Source: Coptis chinensis
Lineage: Eukaryota; Streptophyta; Magnoliopsida; Ranunculales; Ranunculaceae
Reading direction: 5' to 3'
Length of the DNA stretch: 64,000 bases
Assembly: GCA_015680905.1 (NCBI GenBank)
Contig: CM027378.1
Location: forward strand, 5,747,001-5,811,000
Each line of letters opens with the position of its first letter. Position 1 is the first letter of the stretch. Shown here piece by piece: positions 1 to 11,429 of this stretch. Below the pieces are notes generated by a model. That model was not told the DNA's origin, did not search any database, and saw only the letters and a program-made list of their open reading frames with translations. The translations under genes were made by a program, and so were the position numbers.

Positions 1-125
1 TCAGGTTATTAGATCTCAAGATCTCAAGAAAAACCTCTTTTTCATCTAATTAATCAAAAGCCATCTTCTTTTATTGGATTTGATCTCGTTTTAACTTTAA
101 CATCGTAAAGCCACCCAACATGTCA

Positions 126-578
126 TCAAAGATTCAAAAACACATGGATTGCATTTTTGAAAAGCAAAAGAAGAGAAAAGTAGAACCGAAAAAGCAAGCA
201 ATTCCAAGACAATAACTCAATAAGATTGATGGTTTTTGGGAGTTTCGACTTTTGTGGTGGTGTGAATCGACTGTTGATTTGACAATAAGATTGATGGCTT
301 TTGGGAGTTCGGTTTCTTGTGGTGGTGTGAATCCGACTGTTGATTTGCTTTCGACCTTGGTGACCACATTTAGAAAGAGATATTTGAGGAGGTGCTGCAA
401 ATTTTTTGAGTGAATGCAAACTTAGCAGCACCATCAAACCCACCAATCTCTTCATCATGAACGTGTGATTGGGTTGTCTTGTTCTTGGGGAGTTGTTGGA
501 GGGAAGAGAGAGAAGAGTAGTAAGGGTACGGTCAAAGGTAATTTGTCTTGAAGACCAAAAGTAAATAGTAATGAGCAA
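126..578 (-). CDS. Possible small secreted protein frame, unrecognised
   Basis: A 150-residue frame on the minus strand. An internal Met (MMKRLVGLMVLLSLHS) begins a hydrophobic stretch that looks like a signal peptide. It is followed by a Lys/Arg/Pro-rich tail in which a block beginning QINSR occurs twice, because the DNA beneath is a tandem duplication. No family is recognised; a wall-associated-kinase first exon was considered because of the signal peptide and a following Cys, but no cysteine pattern supports it. It may be a chance frame or a gene fragment. Confidence 0.18.
   Translation of the reverse strand: MLITIYFWSSRQITFDRTLTTLLSLPSNNSPRTRQPNHTFMMKRLVGLMVLLSLHSLKKFAAPPQISLSKCGHQGRKQINSRIHTTTRNRTPKSHQSYCQINSRFTPPQKSKLPKTINLIELLSWNCLLFRFYFSLLLLFKNAIHVFLNL
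218..349. repeat. Two-copy tandem repeat, unit about 65 bp
   Basis: Two adjacent units, each starting CAATAAGATTGATGG and ending near CTGTTGATTTG, with a few substitutions and small indels between them. It lies inside the minus-strand frame and explains the internal repeat of that predicted protein. Confidence 0.7.
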
Positions 579-627
579 AAGACTAAAAGTTTGTTGAAGA
601 TAAATAGATAATAAATGAAAATATAGT

Positions 628-926
628 TGTTGGGAATTATGGTCTGGTTCGGGTTCGGTTTTGGTCGGGCATTTTACCCTATATAACTGGATTTTGGGTT
701 GGGTTGATGCGGATATGGTTTCGGGCTTTTAACCCTTTTAACGAGTTTAGGGCCAAATTATCGGGTCGGGTTGGTCGGTCCAGGTTTAGATAGTGTGACC
801 AAACCCGACCCTATGTATTTCGGTCCGGGTTCGGGTTCGGTTTTGTCGGGCTCGAGGGCGTGGTTGGTCGCGGGTTTTTTGGGTTTTGGGCGGGTTTCGG
901 GTTTCGGGCAGAATGGACATCCCTAG
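628..926. repeat. GC-rich GGGTTCGGG repeat relic, hAT-like end
   Basis: The block is dominated by GGTTCGGGTTTCGGGC-type motifs, very unlike the AT-rich surroundings. Its right edge, read on the minus strand, starts TAGGGATGTCCATTCTGCC, which resembles terminal repeats of short plant hAT-derived elements rich in CCCGAACCC. No matching left terminal repeat or target duplication was found, so it is probably a truncated copy. Confidence 0.4.
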
Positions 927-1022
927 GTGAGCTCCTTAAGAAATTATCTTCTTCGTCCACAGATACTTGGATTTCTCCATAGTTTTCTTTGTTTTGTAGC
1001 TCAATTTAGTTCTTTCTCTAAC

Positions 1023-2127
1023 AGATACTTGGATTTCTGATGCTGTGGTGAGTGAAGTTGATGAAAATACGGTTCAGCATAACCTTCAAATCTTGTTTGG
1101 TCTCCCAGAGATTATTAGGGACTTAAGTTACCCTGATACAATCGTTGCATGGGCTGTCGCATACCTTGTTCATCCTCTTCAGTCTGTGATGCCTGACACC
1201 GCTGGAGCTTCAGAAAAGGGAAATGAAGTATGTGTTAAACCTATGGCATCGAGGAGGCTTCCACGTATTGCTCCTTCAGATATTATCCCCCCTGGCTCAT
1301 TGGGTGATGGTGCTCAGAATTCTGACATAGGTGATACAGTAGAGAATCTTGCACGGCGTCGGTGTTACATCTATTATTCTTCTGATGAAGACAATGTTCC
1401 ACCGACTATCACGAGGCATCCTGATCCTAGCTTGAGATCCCACAACTCGTGTTTGCATTCTCCATGAGCCACCATTTCCAAGTCTACTTCTATTCCACCT
1501 TCTCCAGTCGTTATGCGAGGCTCTGGAGAACATCCACATGCTGAGGGTGTTGTTGAGGTCACTGCCTCTGGTGTCGTCGCTGAGCAGAACCATGTTAGTA
1601 CCGATGTGAATGGAGGGGGTACTCGTTATGTTATTCTTGATACTATGGATGATGTACAGTCGGTTCACTCTGTCCATGTCTCTAGTCACTCCGGGAACCA
1701 CAGAGTGAGAGGCAATTCTGCAGATAATTGCTCTGCTAAAAGAGTTAGAAAAAACCCTTGTTCCAGTTTGGTATCATTTTCACTATCTTTTCAGCATGCT
1801 GAGGAGGTCTTGATTAAGTCCTCCACCCTTTTTCGTGAGGCTTGTGTCGAGGCTGAGCTAGAATCTCAACGTTCACGAGACCACGTTACCACTTTGTTAG
1901 AGGAATGTCGTCGACTTAGAGAAACAATGTCTGCTCGTGATGAGATAATTGCGTCTAAAGACTTAGAACTGATTACTTTAGCTGATAAACTCAGGGAGTC
2001 CCAGAATGTTGTACGAGCTATGGAAAGTGATCGTCGTTTGAGTGAGGAGAATACCGGTCGTGTGGTGCAGGAAAACTGGCATCTAGTTGAGGAGTTGCGC
2101 CTGCTCAAGAATCGTGTTACAGACTAG
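1023..2127 (+). pseudogene. Orphan coiled-coil protein gene remnant
   Basis: A stretch with good protein-like composition on the plus strand, preceded by an intron-like acceptor (CTCTAACAG at about 1014-1022). The N-terminal part reads like a folded domain (LFGLPEIIRDL, IVAWAVAYLV). The middle is Ser/Thr/Asp-rich and low complexity. The C-terminal 110 residues, from about 1800 to 2127, form a clear charged heptad coiled coil (ECRRLRETMSARDEIIASKD and onward). The frame is not continuous across its length. The family is not recognised. Coiled-coil tails of this sort occur in plant transposon-associated ORFs, so a transposon origin is as likely as a decayed host gene. Confidence 0.4.
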
Positions 2128-2248
2128 CCAGCTTGACATTTTGCTTTTCTTATTATGTATCTTCCGTTTGTAGTTCGGACATTTTGAAGGCTCTTGCACT
2201 TTAGTTATCTTGAATTATCGCGGATGTGGCTGTAAGGATATTTTGAAG

Positions 2249-2289
2249 CCATGGACTTTTCTGAAATGCCATGGACTTTTCTGAAATGA
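2249..2289. repeat. 20-bp tandem duplication
   Basis: The phrase GCCATGGACTTTTCTGAAAT occurs twice in direct succession just downstream of the coiled-coil remnant. A small slippage-type duplication with no evident role. Confidence 0.7.
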
Positions 2290-2374
2290 AAAATCTTCCA
2301 CAGCGGCTTGGCAATAAAATAGAACTTGAAAAGTATTGGCCTGAATATTAGCAAAGATATATACTCCCGCCCCC

Positions 2375-2411
2375 CAACACTACATGTGGATACGATTCAC
2401 ATGTAGTGTTG
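2375..2411. other. Perfect 14-bp inverted repeat (hairpin)
   Basis: CAACACTACATGTG at 2375-2388 is perfectly complementary to CACATGTAGTGTTG at 2398-2411, with a 9-nt loop. No T-run follows it and no gene abuts it. It may be the junction of two small insertions or a relic terminal structure. The rest of 2290-3810 holds no recognisable gene; part of it is probably the untranslated 3' side of the Gypsy element. Confidence 0.6.
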
Positions 2412-3812
2412 AATAAGAAAGTTACTGTGTATACCGATAAAACTGGGGATTTTCACCAGCATAATGTGAAAAGAAAATAGAATAGATAAGGAATTGATGT
2501 TTGGCAATTCACCAGTAGAATTCCATTGTAGAATAACTCGGTTGAGCAAATACAACCGGGCTGAGCATGTTGCCATACTCAGAATATATATCGAACGATA
2601 TTGTGCTGCATTTATAGAATGACCCGATTGAAGCGTAATCGGACTGAGCAATTTTGTAGTAATGCTCAGATATAAATAAGTCCATATAGTCAAACCTTTG
2701 AAGGTGTTATCTTGGACCGGTTTGAAAAGATTATCCCGATTAGCTTGAGCGTAGGTGAAAATTTGAGCTTTTGCTATGAAACTCAGAGATGACGTTAATG
2801 CACAGAGTCTGATTCTATGCATATTGTTTTCGGTTGAGAGGATAAATGTCATTCAACCGTACCAAGCGATGTTTTCTATCCAAACTTGGCGGCGCCTCCA
2901 AGGGATAGATTGCATCCAGCACTTGGGTTTTTAAAGTCCTAAAAGTTCGGAGTTACCCAGTTCACAAATAGGACCGAGCGAGGGTCGACGCCATTTATTT
3001 CGGACCAACACACGGTCGCTTCGTATGTTGGCTTTTTTGAACTTCGGGATTTATGTTTCACCGAAGCCGGGCAAGAGGGTCAAGGCCATATACGGACCCG
3101 ATACTTTTTAGTCGTCGGGACATTTTTCAAGCCCGGGCGACTCGCAAAGACTTGCCTTATCACTGGCCTCAGTCAATTATAAGGATTTGAACAGGCGAGA
3201 GGGACGCTCTAGTCTGTACCAAGCTAGACAATTGATGCCATTCAGCTGGGATTCGGAGTATGCATTTAGTATTCAATGCACTTCCAAGTGCAAAAATGCT
3301 AGAGCTTGGAATTTTTGCAAGCAAAAATGAGGCTTTTTCACTTGACCGGGCATGCTGAGCATTTGAACCGGGTTTTGTAAAGCTGATAGAGATTTGATAC
3401 GAAGTCATCTATACCAGCTAGGTACTCTTAGGTTTGAACCCTGCGGTGTGTCTAGTTGGAGGGTTAACCACCATCCGAACTTGACCCGGCCGCGGCTCTT
3501 GAACTGGATTTACGTAGATGCGGTTGTGCTAAAAATTCATAGCATTGTTAATAAGAGTATCACATTAACTTCCAATGTGGCAAATAAGGAATGACAGCGA
3601 ATGATCATTAGACTTAGTGTTATTCAATGACTTCGGTACATGATATAAAGAAAAACTTGCTAAAATGAGAAGCCATGCTTTTACTTTCGGGACATTGCGG
3701 GTAAAAGATTTTCACGGCATTATTAAATGATTTCAGTGCATCATTTATTTAAAAAACTTCCTAAGATGAGAAGCATTCCATGCTTTACTCATGACATCGC
3801 CGGCTAATGATT

Positions 3813-4780
3813 TTAAGTAATAAGACCCTTTAGATGCCAACCTATCCACAATGAATGGCCCTCCCAATTTTGAGAAAACTTACCCGAGCTCGGGTTATCA
3901 AAATTCTTGGCTTTTCTGAGGATCCAGTCACCAGGTTTGAAGACACGTTCTCTGAGTTTTCTATCATGACTGCGCTTCATGTTTTCTTGATATTTGACCA
4001 ATTGCTGAAGAGCTATATCCCGGCGTTCATCAATAAGAGCTTTGTCGTAAGCTAAGACTTCATCTTCAACCCGGATTTTATTGCTTGAGTTCAAATTTTT
4101 GTTGGTGCCATGATCTCTGTTTGGAGATCGCTTCGCACCATATGCTAAAGAGTATGGTGAAAAGCCACGTGGACCTTCTAGGAGTAGTCCTATATGCCCA
4201 TAGGGACCCGGCACCGACGAACCGGTTGCCTTTAGCTCGATAAGCCTTTTCTTAAGGGTATCGGGATTACCCTATTAGTAGCCTCTGCTTGGCCGTTTGC
4301 TTCAGGATGGTAAGGAGCAGAAAAATTGTGCTTTATGCTCATAGACCCACAGAATTGTTGCATCTCTATGGAGCCAAATTGGGAACCGTTATCTGATACT
4401 AATTCTGAAGGTACTCCGAACCTGCAGATAATATCACGCCACAGAAATCGCTTTACATCAGCAGTAGTTATTGAAGCCAAAGCTGTGGCTTCGACCCACT
4501 TTGTAAAGTATATAGTCGGTAGCCACCAACAAAAACCGAACTCTTCCAGGTGCCCTAGGCAAAGGTCCCACGATGTCGAGCCCCCATTTTGAGAAAGGCC
4601 AAGGGCTGAGAATTGGGTGCAGTTCTGTGGCTGGTAGTTTTCCAACTTTAGCGTACGTGTTTCTGGCACGGCACACAAATTTGAGTGATTCGTTTTGCGT
4701 CTCTTTGCATATACGGCCACCAATAACCCTGTGTTAAAGCCTTGTGGGCAAGACTGCGACCACCCGAGTGATTTCCACAA
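3813..4780 (-). pseudogene. Gypsy integrase region (fossil part)
   Basis: Frames contain the retroviral integrase core: KWVEATAL, then FGVPSELVSDNGSQF, then PYHPEANGQAEATNRV, which is the classic DNG...NGQ pattern of Ty3/Gypsy integrases. It is the last coding part of the element, reading leftwards. Confidence 0.8.
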
Positions 4781-4815
4781 ACACCTGCATGAATTTCTTT
4801 AAGTATCATTTCGCC

Positions 4816-5370
4816 TTACTCTGGGGTAAGACATCTTAACTGTGGCCCGAACCCCATTGGTCTTTTGTAAAGTCGAGCAACTCTTTCTTTAGTAAACAAT
4901 ACTGCGAATTTCCATGCTTCTCGCTTAACCTTCTGAGATAAAGCTTTCTCTATGGGGAGATTTCCCGAGTTCAGATACTCAATGAAGGGAAGCCTCCAAT
5001 CAGATTTTTCTAGTGCCAAGATTTCTAAGTCCCTTATCTCCAAATCATCAAGAGTTTCCTCTTCAGATTCTGCTTCAGATTCAAACTTTTCGCTTTCAGT
5101 GGGGATGATGTCGCCCCCAGTATCTTCACGGTCGCCCCCAATACTGCTAAGGTTACCAGGGTCCATTCCTTGATCTGAATCATTTAATGTGGGATCCTTT
5201 CTTTTGAGTTGTTTGCGCAAGGATGCCAAAGTCTGACGATCCTCAGCATCAACTGGATCTATAGATTCTGAAGATGCCCGCTCCGCCTGTTCTCTTTTTC
5301 TTCGTCGAGTGTTAACAACAAAGACTTGCAATGCGTTACACTCTATAACATATGCCTCATGAAGTTTCAT
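4816..5370 (-). pseudogene. Spacer polyprotein segment between extra RNase H and integrase (fossil part)
   Basis: An acidic, Lys/Arg- and Glu-rich frame ending with KRPMGFGPQLRCLTPE-type sequence. Its position between the additional RNase H and the integrase matches the variable linker seen in Tat-lineage polyproteins. No separate function is claimed. Confidence 0.6.
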
Positions 5371-5397
5371 TGGTTTTACATTGATGCTCGGCTCTTG

Positions 5398-5835
5398 CTA
5401 GAAATCAATCTGGATTTCTCTTGGTTCATCTAGTTGGACAGCTGCAGAGAGGTAAGCTAGTGCATCAGCGTGCCTGATTTCATTCCTTGGCCTTTGACTG
5501 ATGGAGATTTTGTCGAATTGCACAGCCAATTGGTGAATGACTGTTAAATATGCTGCCATCCTTTCATCTTTTGCTTGGAAAGTACCACCAAATTGATTAG
5601 CCACCAAGCGAGAATCTGTTAGCATTTGAATGTTCTTTGCTCCCAGCTTAAGTGCGGCATTCATACCATAGATAACAGCTTCATATTCGGCTTCATTATT
5701 AGAAGCTGAAAAGCCTAGTCTGACTGACCTTTCAATTTTCTGTCCTTCAGGGCTGATAAGTACACAACCTAGACCAGATCCGGATGCATTTTTTGAACCG
5801 TCAGTGAAGATGGTGGAGAGCTTGATTCTCATCAA
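5398..5835 (-). pseudogene. Additional (archaeal-type) RNase H domain of the Tat element (fossil part)
   Basis: The frame begins TIFTDGSKNASGSGLG, continues with NNEAEYEAVIYG and LTDSRLVANQ, and ends near RHADALAYLS. These are the catalytic landmarks of the second RNase H that marks the Tat group of plant Gypsy elements. It lies between the reverse transcriptase region and integrase, as expected. Confidence 0.85.
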
Positions 5836-6261
5836 AGATTTCGCCGCCCCGAATCGGATGTCTTGGGTGAGATTTTCTCGGTTTGTTCGGGGAACCGAGC
5901 GAATGATTAGGAAGTTGTTCTATTTACGCTAATTCGGACTCGGTTGGATGTCATCCACGGGAAAATCTGCCATAAGAGAGGCGGAGCATGCCCTTTTCTC
6001 GCAGTCCTTGGCTCATAAACGATATCATATCGCTAAGGTAACTTCGACCATTCAATCGACCTATTTGATTCCCCCGTTTGCCGAGGGTCTTTCGTAGAGG
6101 ATTTCGGTATAAACCCTCACCGTTCTCCCCCGAAAATATGGCTTCAACCGCCGAATTTGCATGTACTAAGGCCAACGCGACTTTCTCAATTTTGAGTAAC
6201 GACTTTTCTGCTGCGGTCGGTGTTTTGCTAACAAAATGAACCGCTTTTTTCTTGAGAATCA

Positions 6262-7317
6262 TCAACAAAATGGCGACCGGCTGCGCAGAGTCGATTCGAC
6301 AAGATAAATTCCTACAGGTTCTCCAGCCTTTGGACTAACCAAAATTGGGGGAGAAGTAAGGTAGGCTTTAACTTCAGAGAAAGCCTTTTCACAGTCTTCA
6401 TTCCAGGTGGATGCACCTTTCAGAGTCTGAAAGAACGACCTACATTTATCAGAGTATCGAGATATGAAACGACCAAGAGCCGCAAGACGACCTAAGAGCC
6501 TCTGTACTTCCTTCCTGCAGGTAGGGGGTGGCATGTCGAGAATAGCTCGAATTTGCTCCGGGTTAGCTTCAATTCCCCTGTGGGTCATCATGAACCCTAA
6601 GAATTTTCCTGAAGATAGGCCAAATGAACATTTGGCGGGGTTAAGCCTCATTTTGTATTTCTCTAGTCGATCAAATACTTTCTGCAGGTCAGCAAGATGA
6701 TCACATTCTTTGCTTGACTTCACAACCATGTCGTCAATATAAACCTCCATAATAACCCCAATGAGATCAGCAAAGATAGTATTAACCAGCTTTTGGTATG
6801 TGGCCCCAGCATTCTTTAGACCGAATGGCATAACAACATAGCAATATAGGCCTTTATCTGTTATGAATGCTGTATACTCCTGGTCATCATAGTGCAGTAC
6901 AATTTGATAATATTCTGAGCTTGCATCCATAAAAGATAGTTTATTGAAGCCGTATGTCGCATCCACCATATCTGAAATTCGGGTATAGGATAAGGATCAC
7001 GATTGGGCAAGCTTCATTCATGTCCGTGAAGTCGACACAAATTCGAGCTTCCCATTCTTCTTTTGGTATTTGCTACAATGTTGGAAACCCAAGTTGGGTA
7101 TTCAACCGGGTCGAATAAATCCAGCCTCCAATAACTTGTCAATCTCCTTATTCACTAGGAGTTTCCTGTCCGGGGCCATTCTCCGCGGTTTCTGCCTTAC
7201 CGGTTTGACTTTTGAGTCGATGTCTAATCTGTGACAAGCGACGCTGGGGTCAATTCCGGGCATATCTGTTGGATCCCAAGCAAAGATAACTCTGTTACTT
7301 TTCAATAAGGCCACCAA
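6262..7317 (-). pseudogene. Gypsy reverse transcriptase region (fossil part)
   Basis: Two neighbouring frames carry the start of the reverse transcriptase (KPVRQKPRRMAPDRK, INKLLEAGFIR-type sequence at 7102-7317) and its palm (FMDASSEYYQI, YCYVVMPFGLKNAGATYQ, EVYIDDMVVKS at 6262-6969). YIDD is the catalytic motif. The following GFMMTHRGIEANPEQI is the usual connection segment. Confidence 0.85.
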
Positions 7318-7730
7318 AGCTTCTTTTCGTTTGTTTGAAAGTTCTTGAGGAGATGAAAGTGGTCTGACTCTCTTCTTCTCCTATCTGCACTTCTTTCAGC
7401 TTATCGACTGTCGGAGGTCCTTTAGTTGGTGCCTCCCGAGGTGCTTTGGCTGCCCTCATTGGTGCTCGGTCCAACCCTCTTTGTAATTGCTATTTCGCCG
7501 GTGTTGAGAATGGTGTGTCCTCGACCTCGGACTTTTATAATCATCCATCGCGATGCTCATGGCATTTCGGGGATGCAATCCGGTCACCGGATCTTTACGG
7601 GTTCCCTCTGGCTGTTGGAAACTTAACAGCTTGGTGATAAGTGGACACCACCGCATGCATTGCATGAAGCCAATCTCTGCCTAGAATGACATTATATGTG
7701 GATGGGCGTCTACCGTAACAAAGTCAATTC

Positions 7731-8393
7731 CTACAACCTTGGGACCCTCGTGGTCGGCAAATTAATTTTACCAACCTTTTTTAGTGGAACCCCATTAAAG
7801 GCGATAATTGGAGTATCATCTTCCTGAATAAGATCATCGTCGAGATTCATGATAGAATAGCATCCAGAGAATAGGATACAGGCAGAGCTGCCAGTGTCTA
7901 TCAGAATTCTTTGGACTCTACGGATGCCAACCCATGCTGTAATCACCACAGCATCATTGTGAGGATAGTAGACTCCTCGCTCATCTTCTTCAGTAAAAGT
8001 TAGTCCTCCTTCTACCATAGTCTCAGCATAGAACCCAGATTTAAAGTTGATACTGTTTATGTGATTCCAACTACCAATTTTTTGAATCTTGCGCTTCATG
8101 CTCCATTTTCTTTCACGGTTGGATGAGCAAACTGCCGCCTGAGCATGACATACAGTTATCACGTCCTGCTCGATCAGATTTACATGAGCCATCTTTTGAG
8201 TACCCTTTAGATACTCCTTCAGCTGCCCCCCATCTGCCATTTTGGAGACCTCCTTCTTGAATGCATAACAGTCATTCAAAGTATGGCCGAAATCATTGTG
8301 ATACTTGCATTTCTTTGACTTATCTCTCCTTCCCTCAGTATCAGGTTTCATAGGGAACGGTTTAGAGAGTTTTCCTTTGAGCTTGTCATACAA
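7731..8393 (-). pseudogene. Gag zinc region and aspartic protease (fossil part)
   Basis: The frame starts with a Lys-rich segment with KKCKYHNDFGHTLNDCY, which is the zinc-binding end of gag in Tat elements. It then carries the aspartic protease signature RILIDTGSSACILF, with the catalytic DTG. Both are typical of a Ty3/Gypsy polyprotein. Confidence 0.8.
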
Positions 8394-9076
8394 TTCTGAG
8401 AGAGTGACTCTGAGCTCTGGAAGAGTAAGATCTTTGCTCTATCATTTGAAAAGTACCCTTGCTGCTTGTACTTTGAATCTTCCTGAACAGTAGCATACCT
8501 TTCTGCTCGCACCAGCAAATCTTGAACTGTTTCTGGAGGCTTCAGAGTGAGTGAGTTGTATAGACCAGACTTATCAAAAGGAAGAGCATTTTTGAAAGCT
8601 TGCGCAACAACGTCATCTGGGACATTGCTGACCTCCTTGAGCAACACTCTGAGTTTTCTGACAAGGTCTCGAATGCTTTCTCCTTTCTCCATGTGGAGGT
8701 TGAAAAGAGTTCCAGAACCTTTTATGGTCTTCCTGTTGTAGCGATAATGTTTTGAGAACTTGTCGGCGAGCTGCGGAAATGTATGGATTGAACGAGGATG
8801 GAGCTCGTTAAACCATGTCAAAGCTTCTCCGCTAAGGGTAGCTTGGAACATTATGCACATCAACGCATCATTGTTATTAAAAAGAGCCATAGACGATCTG
8901 TACTTCATCAAGTGCTCATCTGGACAACCATCTACATCATCGTAGGTTGGGACTGAAGGTTGTTTGAAAGAACCAGGGGAAATATAATCTCTGATTTCAT
9001 CTATAAAAGGAGATTCTTCAGGTCCTTTGATTGCCAATTTATGTCGTTTATCTTCCCGAGTAGCTTTGGAATCCAT
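8348..9076 (-). pseudogene. Gag capsid region (fossil part)
   Basis: The frame includes DEHLMKYRSSMAL, ALTWFNELHPRSI and FSKHYRYNRKTIKG, the conserved landmarks of the retrotransposon gag domain (PF03732 type) in plant Gypsy elements. This protein forms the particle coat in intact relatives. Confidence 0.8.
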
Positions 9077-9123
9077 AGCAGTTCTAATGAGCTCTTGGAC
9101 TCATTTGCTCATTCAAGCCGCCG

Positions 9124-10020
9124 CTATTTTCCTCGCAGAGCGACATTGTTGTTCGTGCCGACTCTGTAGGTATGATTTCTCCTTTCAGGGCTCCAGCCAG
9201 GCTCAACAGAGTCTTGCCTATGTTGCCTGAAATTTACTTCAGCCCTGCGGGGGTTTAGCTCTCTGGTTTGAGCGTAACCACCCACAGAATTGTGGAAGGC
9301 TCCGGTTCTGTGGCTTCTGGCCCATTGTTGGCTACCTCTTCTATCTCCAGCTCTCTGATAACCTCCCTTAGTCCTCCGGTGAGTGTTCCTTGAACCATTG
9401 TGTCCTGATTCTGAGGACTCTGAACCTCCAGGACTACGATCAAATCTTCTGTTGCCTCGAAATGTCGTGCGGTTGTCCTCTTTGTAGTACGGATCATGCG
9501 AGGCGTGCCAGACGCCCCGCTCTAGATTGATTTGAGCCGTAGAGGAATATCCGGAAACTGACATTGATTGTTCCTTGGGGTACTGGGAACGTCTTGACAC
9601 TGATCTGCTTCGGTGACGCTGTGGGCTACGAACCCGTCCTAGTATAGCGTTAGCTCCATCTAAACGCTCCACAATTGGAGTTCTGTGGTTTTGGGTGCTG
9701 CTGGAGGCATGGCTCCTTGGATGATACCTCATCTTTTGAGACCTGCTATCCTTTGGTACAGAAGATTCCTGCTGAGAGTTTTCTTCCCTAGGCCTTTTGT
9801 CGTCATTTCTCCTAAGCCGATTTTTTTCCGGGTCACCTTTAAGCAACATAGACATTAGAGTTTCTTCATCAGATGGGTGAGCATTGTGGCTTAGATCCTG
9901 AGGGCCCGATCCAGGCCCAAGGCGGCCTTGCAAACGCCTAGGCAATATGGACGGTCCAGATTTGGTGGAAATAGTACCTGACCTAGGCCCAAGGCGTTGC
10001 TGCAGACGCTGAGGCAGCAT
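9124..10020 (-). pseudogene. Arg/Ser-rich N-terminal gag extension (fossil part)
   Basis: A low-complexity, Arg-, Ser- and Gly-rich frame upstream of the capsid frame. At its start a block of the form LP-RLQ-RLGP-SG is repeated, matching a DNA repeat at about 9900-10020. Long basic N-terminal gag extensions are common in Tat elements. It is broken relative to the capsid frame. Confidence 0.55.
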
Positions 10021-10378
10021 TGGCGGTCTTTCCCCAGCAGATGCAAATCCGTCTCTGTGTGTGACAACTCGAGTATCCCTAGTTGCATCTTGTTCCCCTG
10101 CTGGAACAGTAATTCACAGGGTCTCCACCAAATCTTCTTCTTCATGCTGGGCGTCTAGATTTTGTGAGGGAATCTGACGTGTATATTTCTTCTGAGCATG
10201 AACCTCGGGCCAACAAACTATGTGTTGTCTTTGTCCTCAAAGATTAGGAGGCAGGTTTTGTGCAATTTCTGGAACTTGACTAGTGTCAGCCACCTTTTGA
10301 TTTCTTTTTGGTCTACCAGCAGCCATTGATCGTGATATTCAATATAATAAAAGAGAAGAACGTAGTCGTGGGTTGATT

Positions 10379-10396
10379 TCCCCACAGACGGCGCCA
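10379..10396 (-). other. Gypsy primer-binding site
   Basis: On the minus strand TGGCGCCGTCTGTGGGGA, which begins like the complement of a plant tRNA-Asp 3' end. It sits five bases inside the candidate LTR edge, where a primer-binding site should be, and fixes the element's orientation. Confidence 0.7.
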
Positions 10397-10401
10397 AAAG
10401 A

Positions 10402-11143
10402 TGTCGGGGCAAAAACCGATCTACCCAGACACTCTTAAAACAGAAACTGACCTTCTGAATATCACCACCTTCTGTAAAACGATTTCAGAACTCGCGCACC
10501 TTGTTGAACTTGTTGCATAGGAAAAAATGTTCTTGTTGTTGAGACTGAACCACTTTTTAGTTCAGTGGCTGCCTACATACCCCAGAGGGATCAAGTCTCT
10601 GAAAATCTCCGGAGTATAGAGTTTTTCAATGTAGTTCTGTTGGTGAAAACTCCTCATTATGTAACAGTCCGGAAAACTAGAGAATCCCTGGATATGGATC
10701 CTTGTCCTAGTTTTCAGTTACATTGGATAGAGAATCTCTGGATATAGATCTTTATCCTTAATTTTCAGTTACATTGGATAGAGTCCAATCTCCAGATTCT
10801 GCCAGGTCTGGCTGGGCCTTATTTTCATCTGATTACGGGCTTATAGTGAGGCTTGGCCCACATGCCATGTTGGGCCCTGGCTACGAACCAGGGCTAGGCC
10901 TGCAGATATGTAGGGTCCAGTCTGGGTGTCATGTCCAGAGATCATGCCCAACTGGTCCCTAGCGGCATTGTGCTGCTGAGCATTCCGTCCAGTTGGATGT
11001 CTCACTGCACAAGTTGATCCAACGAGGCCACAAAAGAAGAGGATCGGGTAATGCCATGTGGACCATTTATGAGGGTCCACACAACTATCAGCACCACTGT
11101 TACTAACTCCAATAATGCCGGTTGTACCTGGTGCTTAACGACA
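10402..11143 (-). repeat. Candidate Gypsy 5' LTR
   Basis: The 742-bp block starts TGTCGGGG on the plus strand and closes with TTAACGACA, giving the short TGTCG/CGACA inverted ends expected of an LTR. It directly abuts the primer-binding site. The inner boundary is well supported; the outer boundary rests only on the inverted pentamer, because no partner LTR or target duplication was found. Confidence 0.5.
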
Positions 11144-11144
11144 T

Positions 11145-11408
11145 CATCAAAAGGCTGCTCCAGTTGAGGAAGATGGCATGTACGACTTTGATTATTGGTG
11201 CCAACCGAGGTCTCTTAGTGGTGTTCCAAGTACTAAGGTTGATTCTATCAGAGCTAGTGTCGCTTTTGATAAAGTTGCGGTGCACTTGATTTCATATATT
11301 TATTTAGGCTCATTCACTATATTCCTTCGTATATGCGTTTCAGTAGGGCCCAGAATTTGGCGGTCTGCAGTGTATACTATCCATTTCCAGAGCTCTTTTG
11401 CGAATTGA
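11145..11408 (+). pseudogene. Unrecognised coding-like fragment next to the Gypsy LTR
   Basis: A plus-strand frame beginning right at the LTR edge (AAPVEEDGMYDFDYW, RSLSGVPSTKVDSIRASVAF). The first 50 residues look like a conserved exon; the rest reads like intron-derived hydrophobic sequence. It could be a host gene exon interrupted by the Gypsy insertion. No family is recognised. Confidence 0.3.
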
Positions 11409-11429
11409 CAAAATAGAAGGTGTTGCAAG

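Larger units (their letters stand above)
3813..11143 (-). mobile_element. Ty3/Gypsy LTR retroelement, Tat lineage, broken fossil
   Basis: Minus-strand element with, in order, a candidate 5' LTR, primer-binding site, gag-type frames, protease, reverse transcriptase/RNase H, an additional archaeal-type RNase H, and integrase. The extra RNase H placed before integrase, and the primer-binding site of the GGCGCCGT type, are known marks of the Tat/Retand/Ogre group. The element is broken in many places. No second LTR was found on the low-coordinate side, so the 3' end appears lost somewhere in about 2.3-3.8 kb. With one LTR its age cannot be estimated, but the amount of decay suggests an old insertion. 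Confidence 0.85.

Noticed and set aside
2875-2900. TTGGCGGCGCCTCCAAGG considered as a primer-binding site for a second Gypsy LTR
   Set aside because: It is a local palindrome without the following tRNA-complementary bases, and no sequence matching the LTR at 10402-11143 lies beside it.
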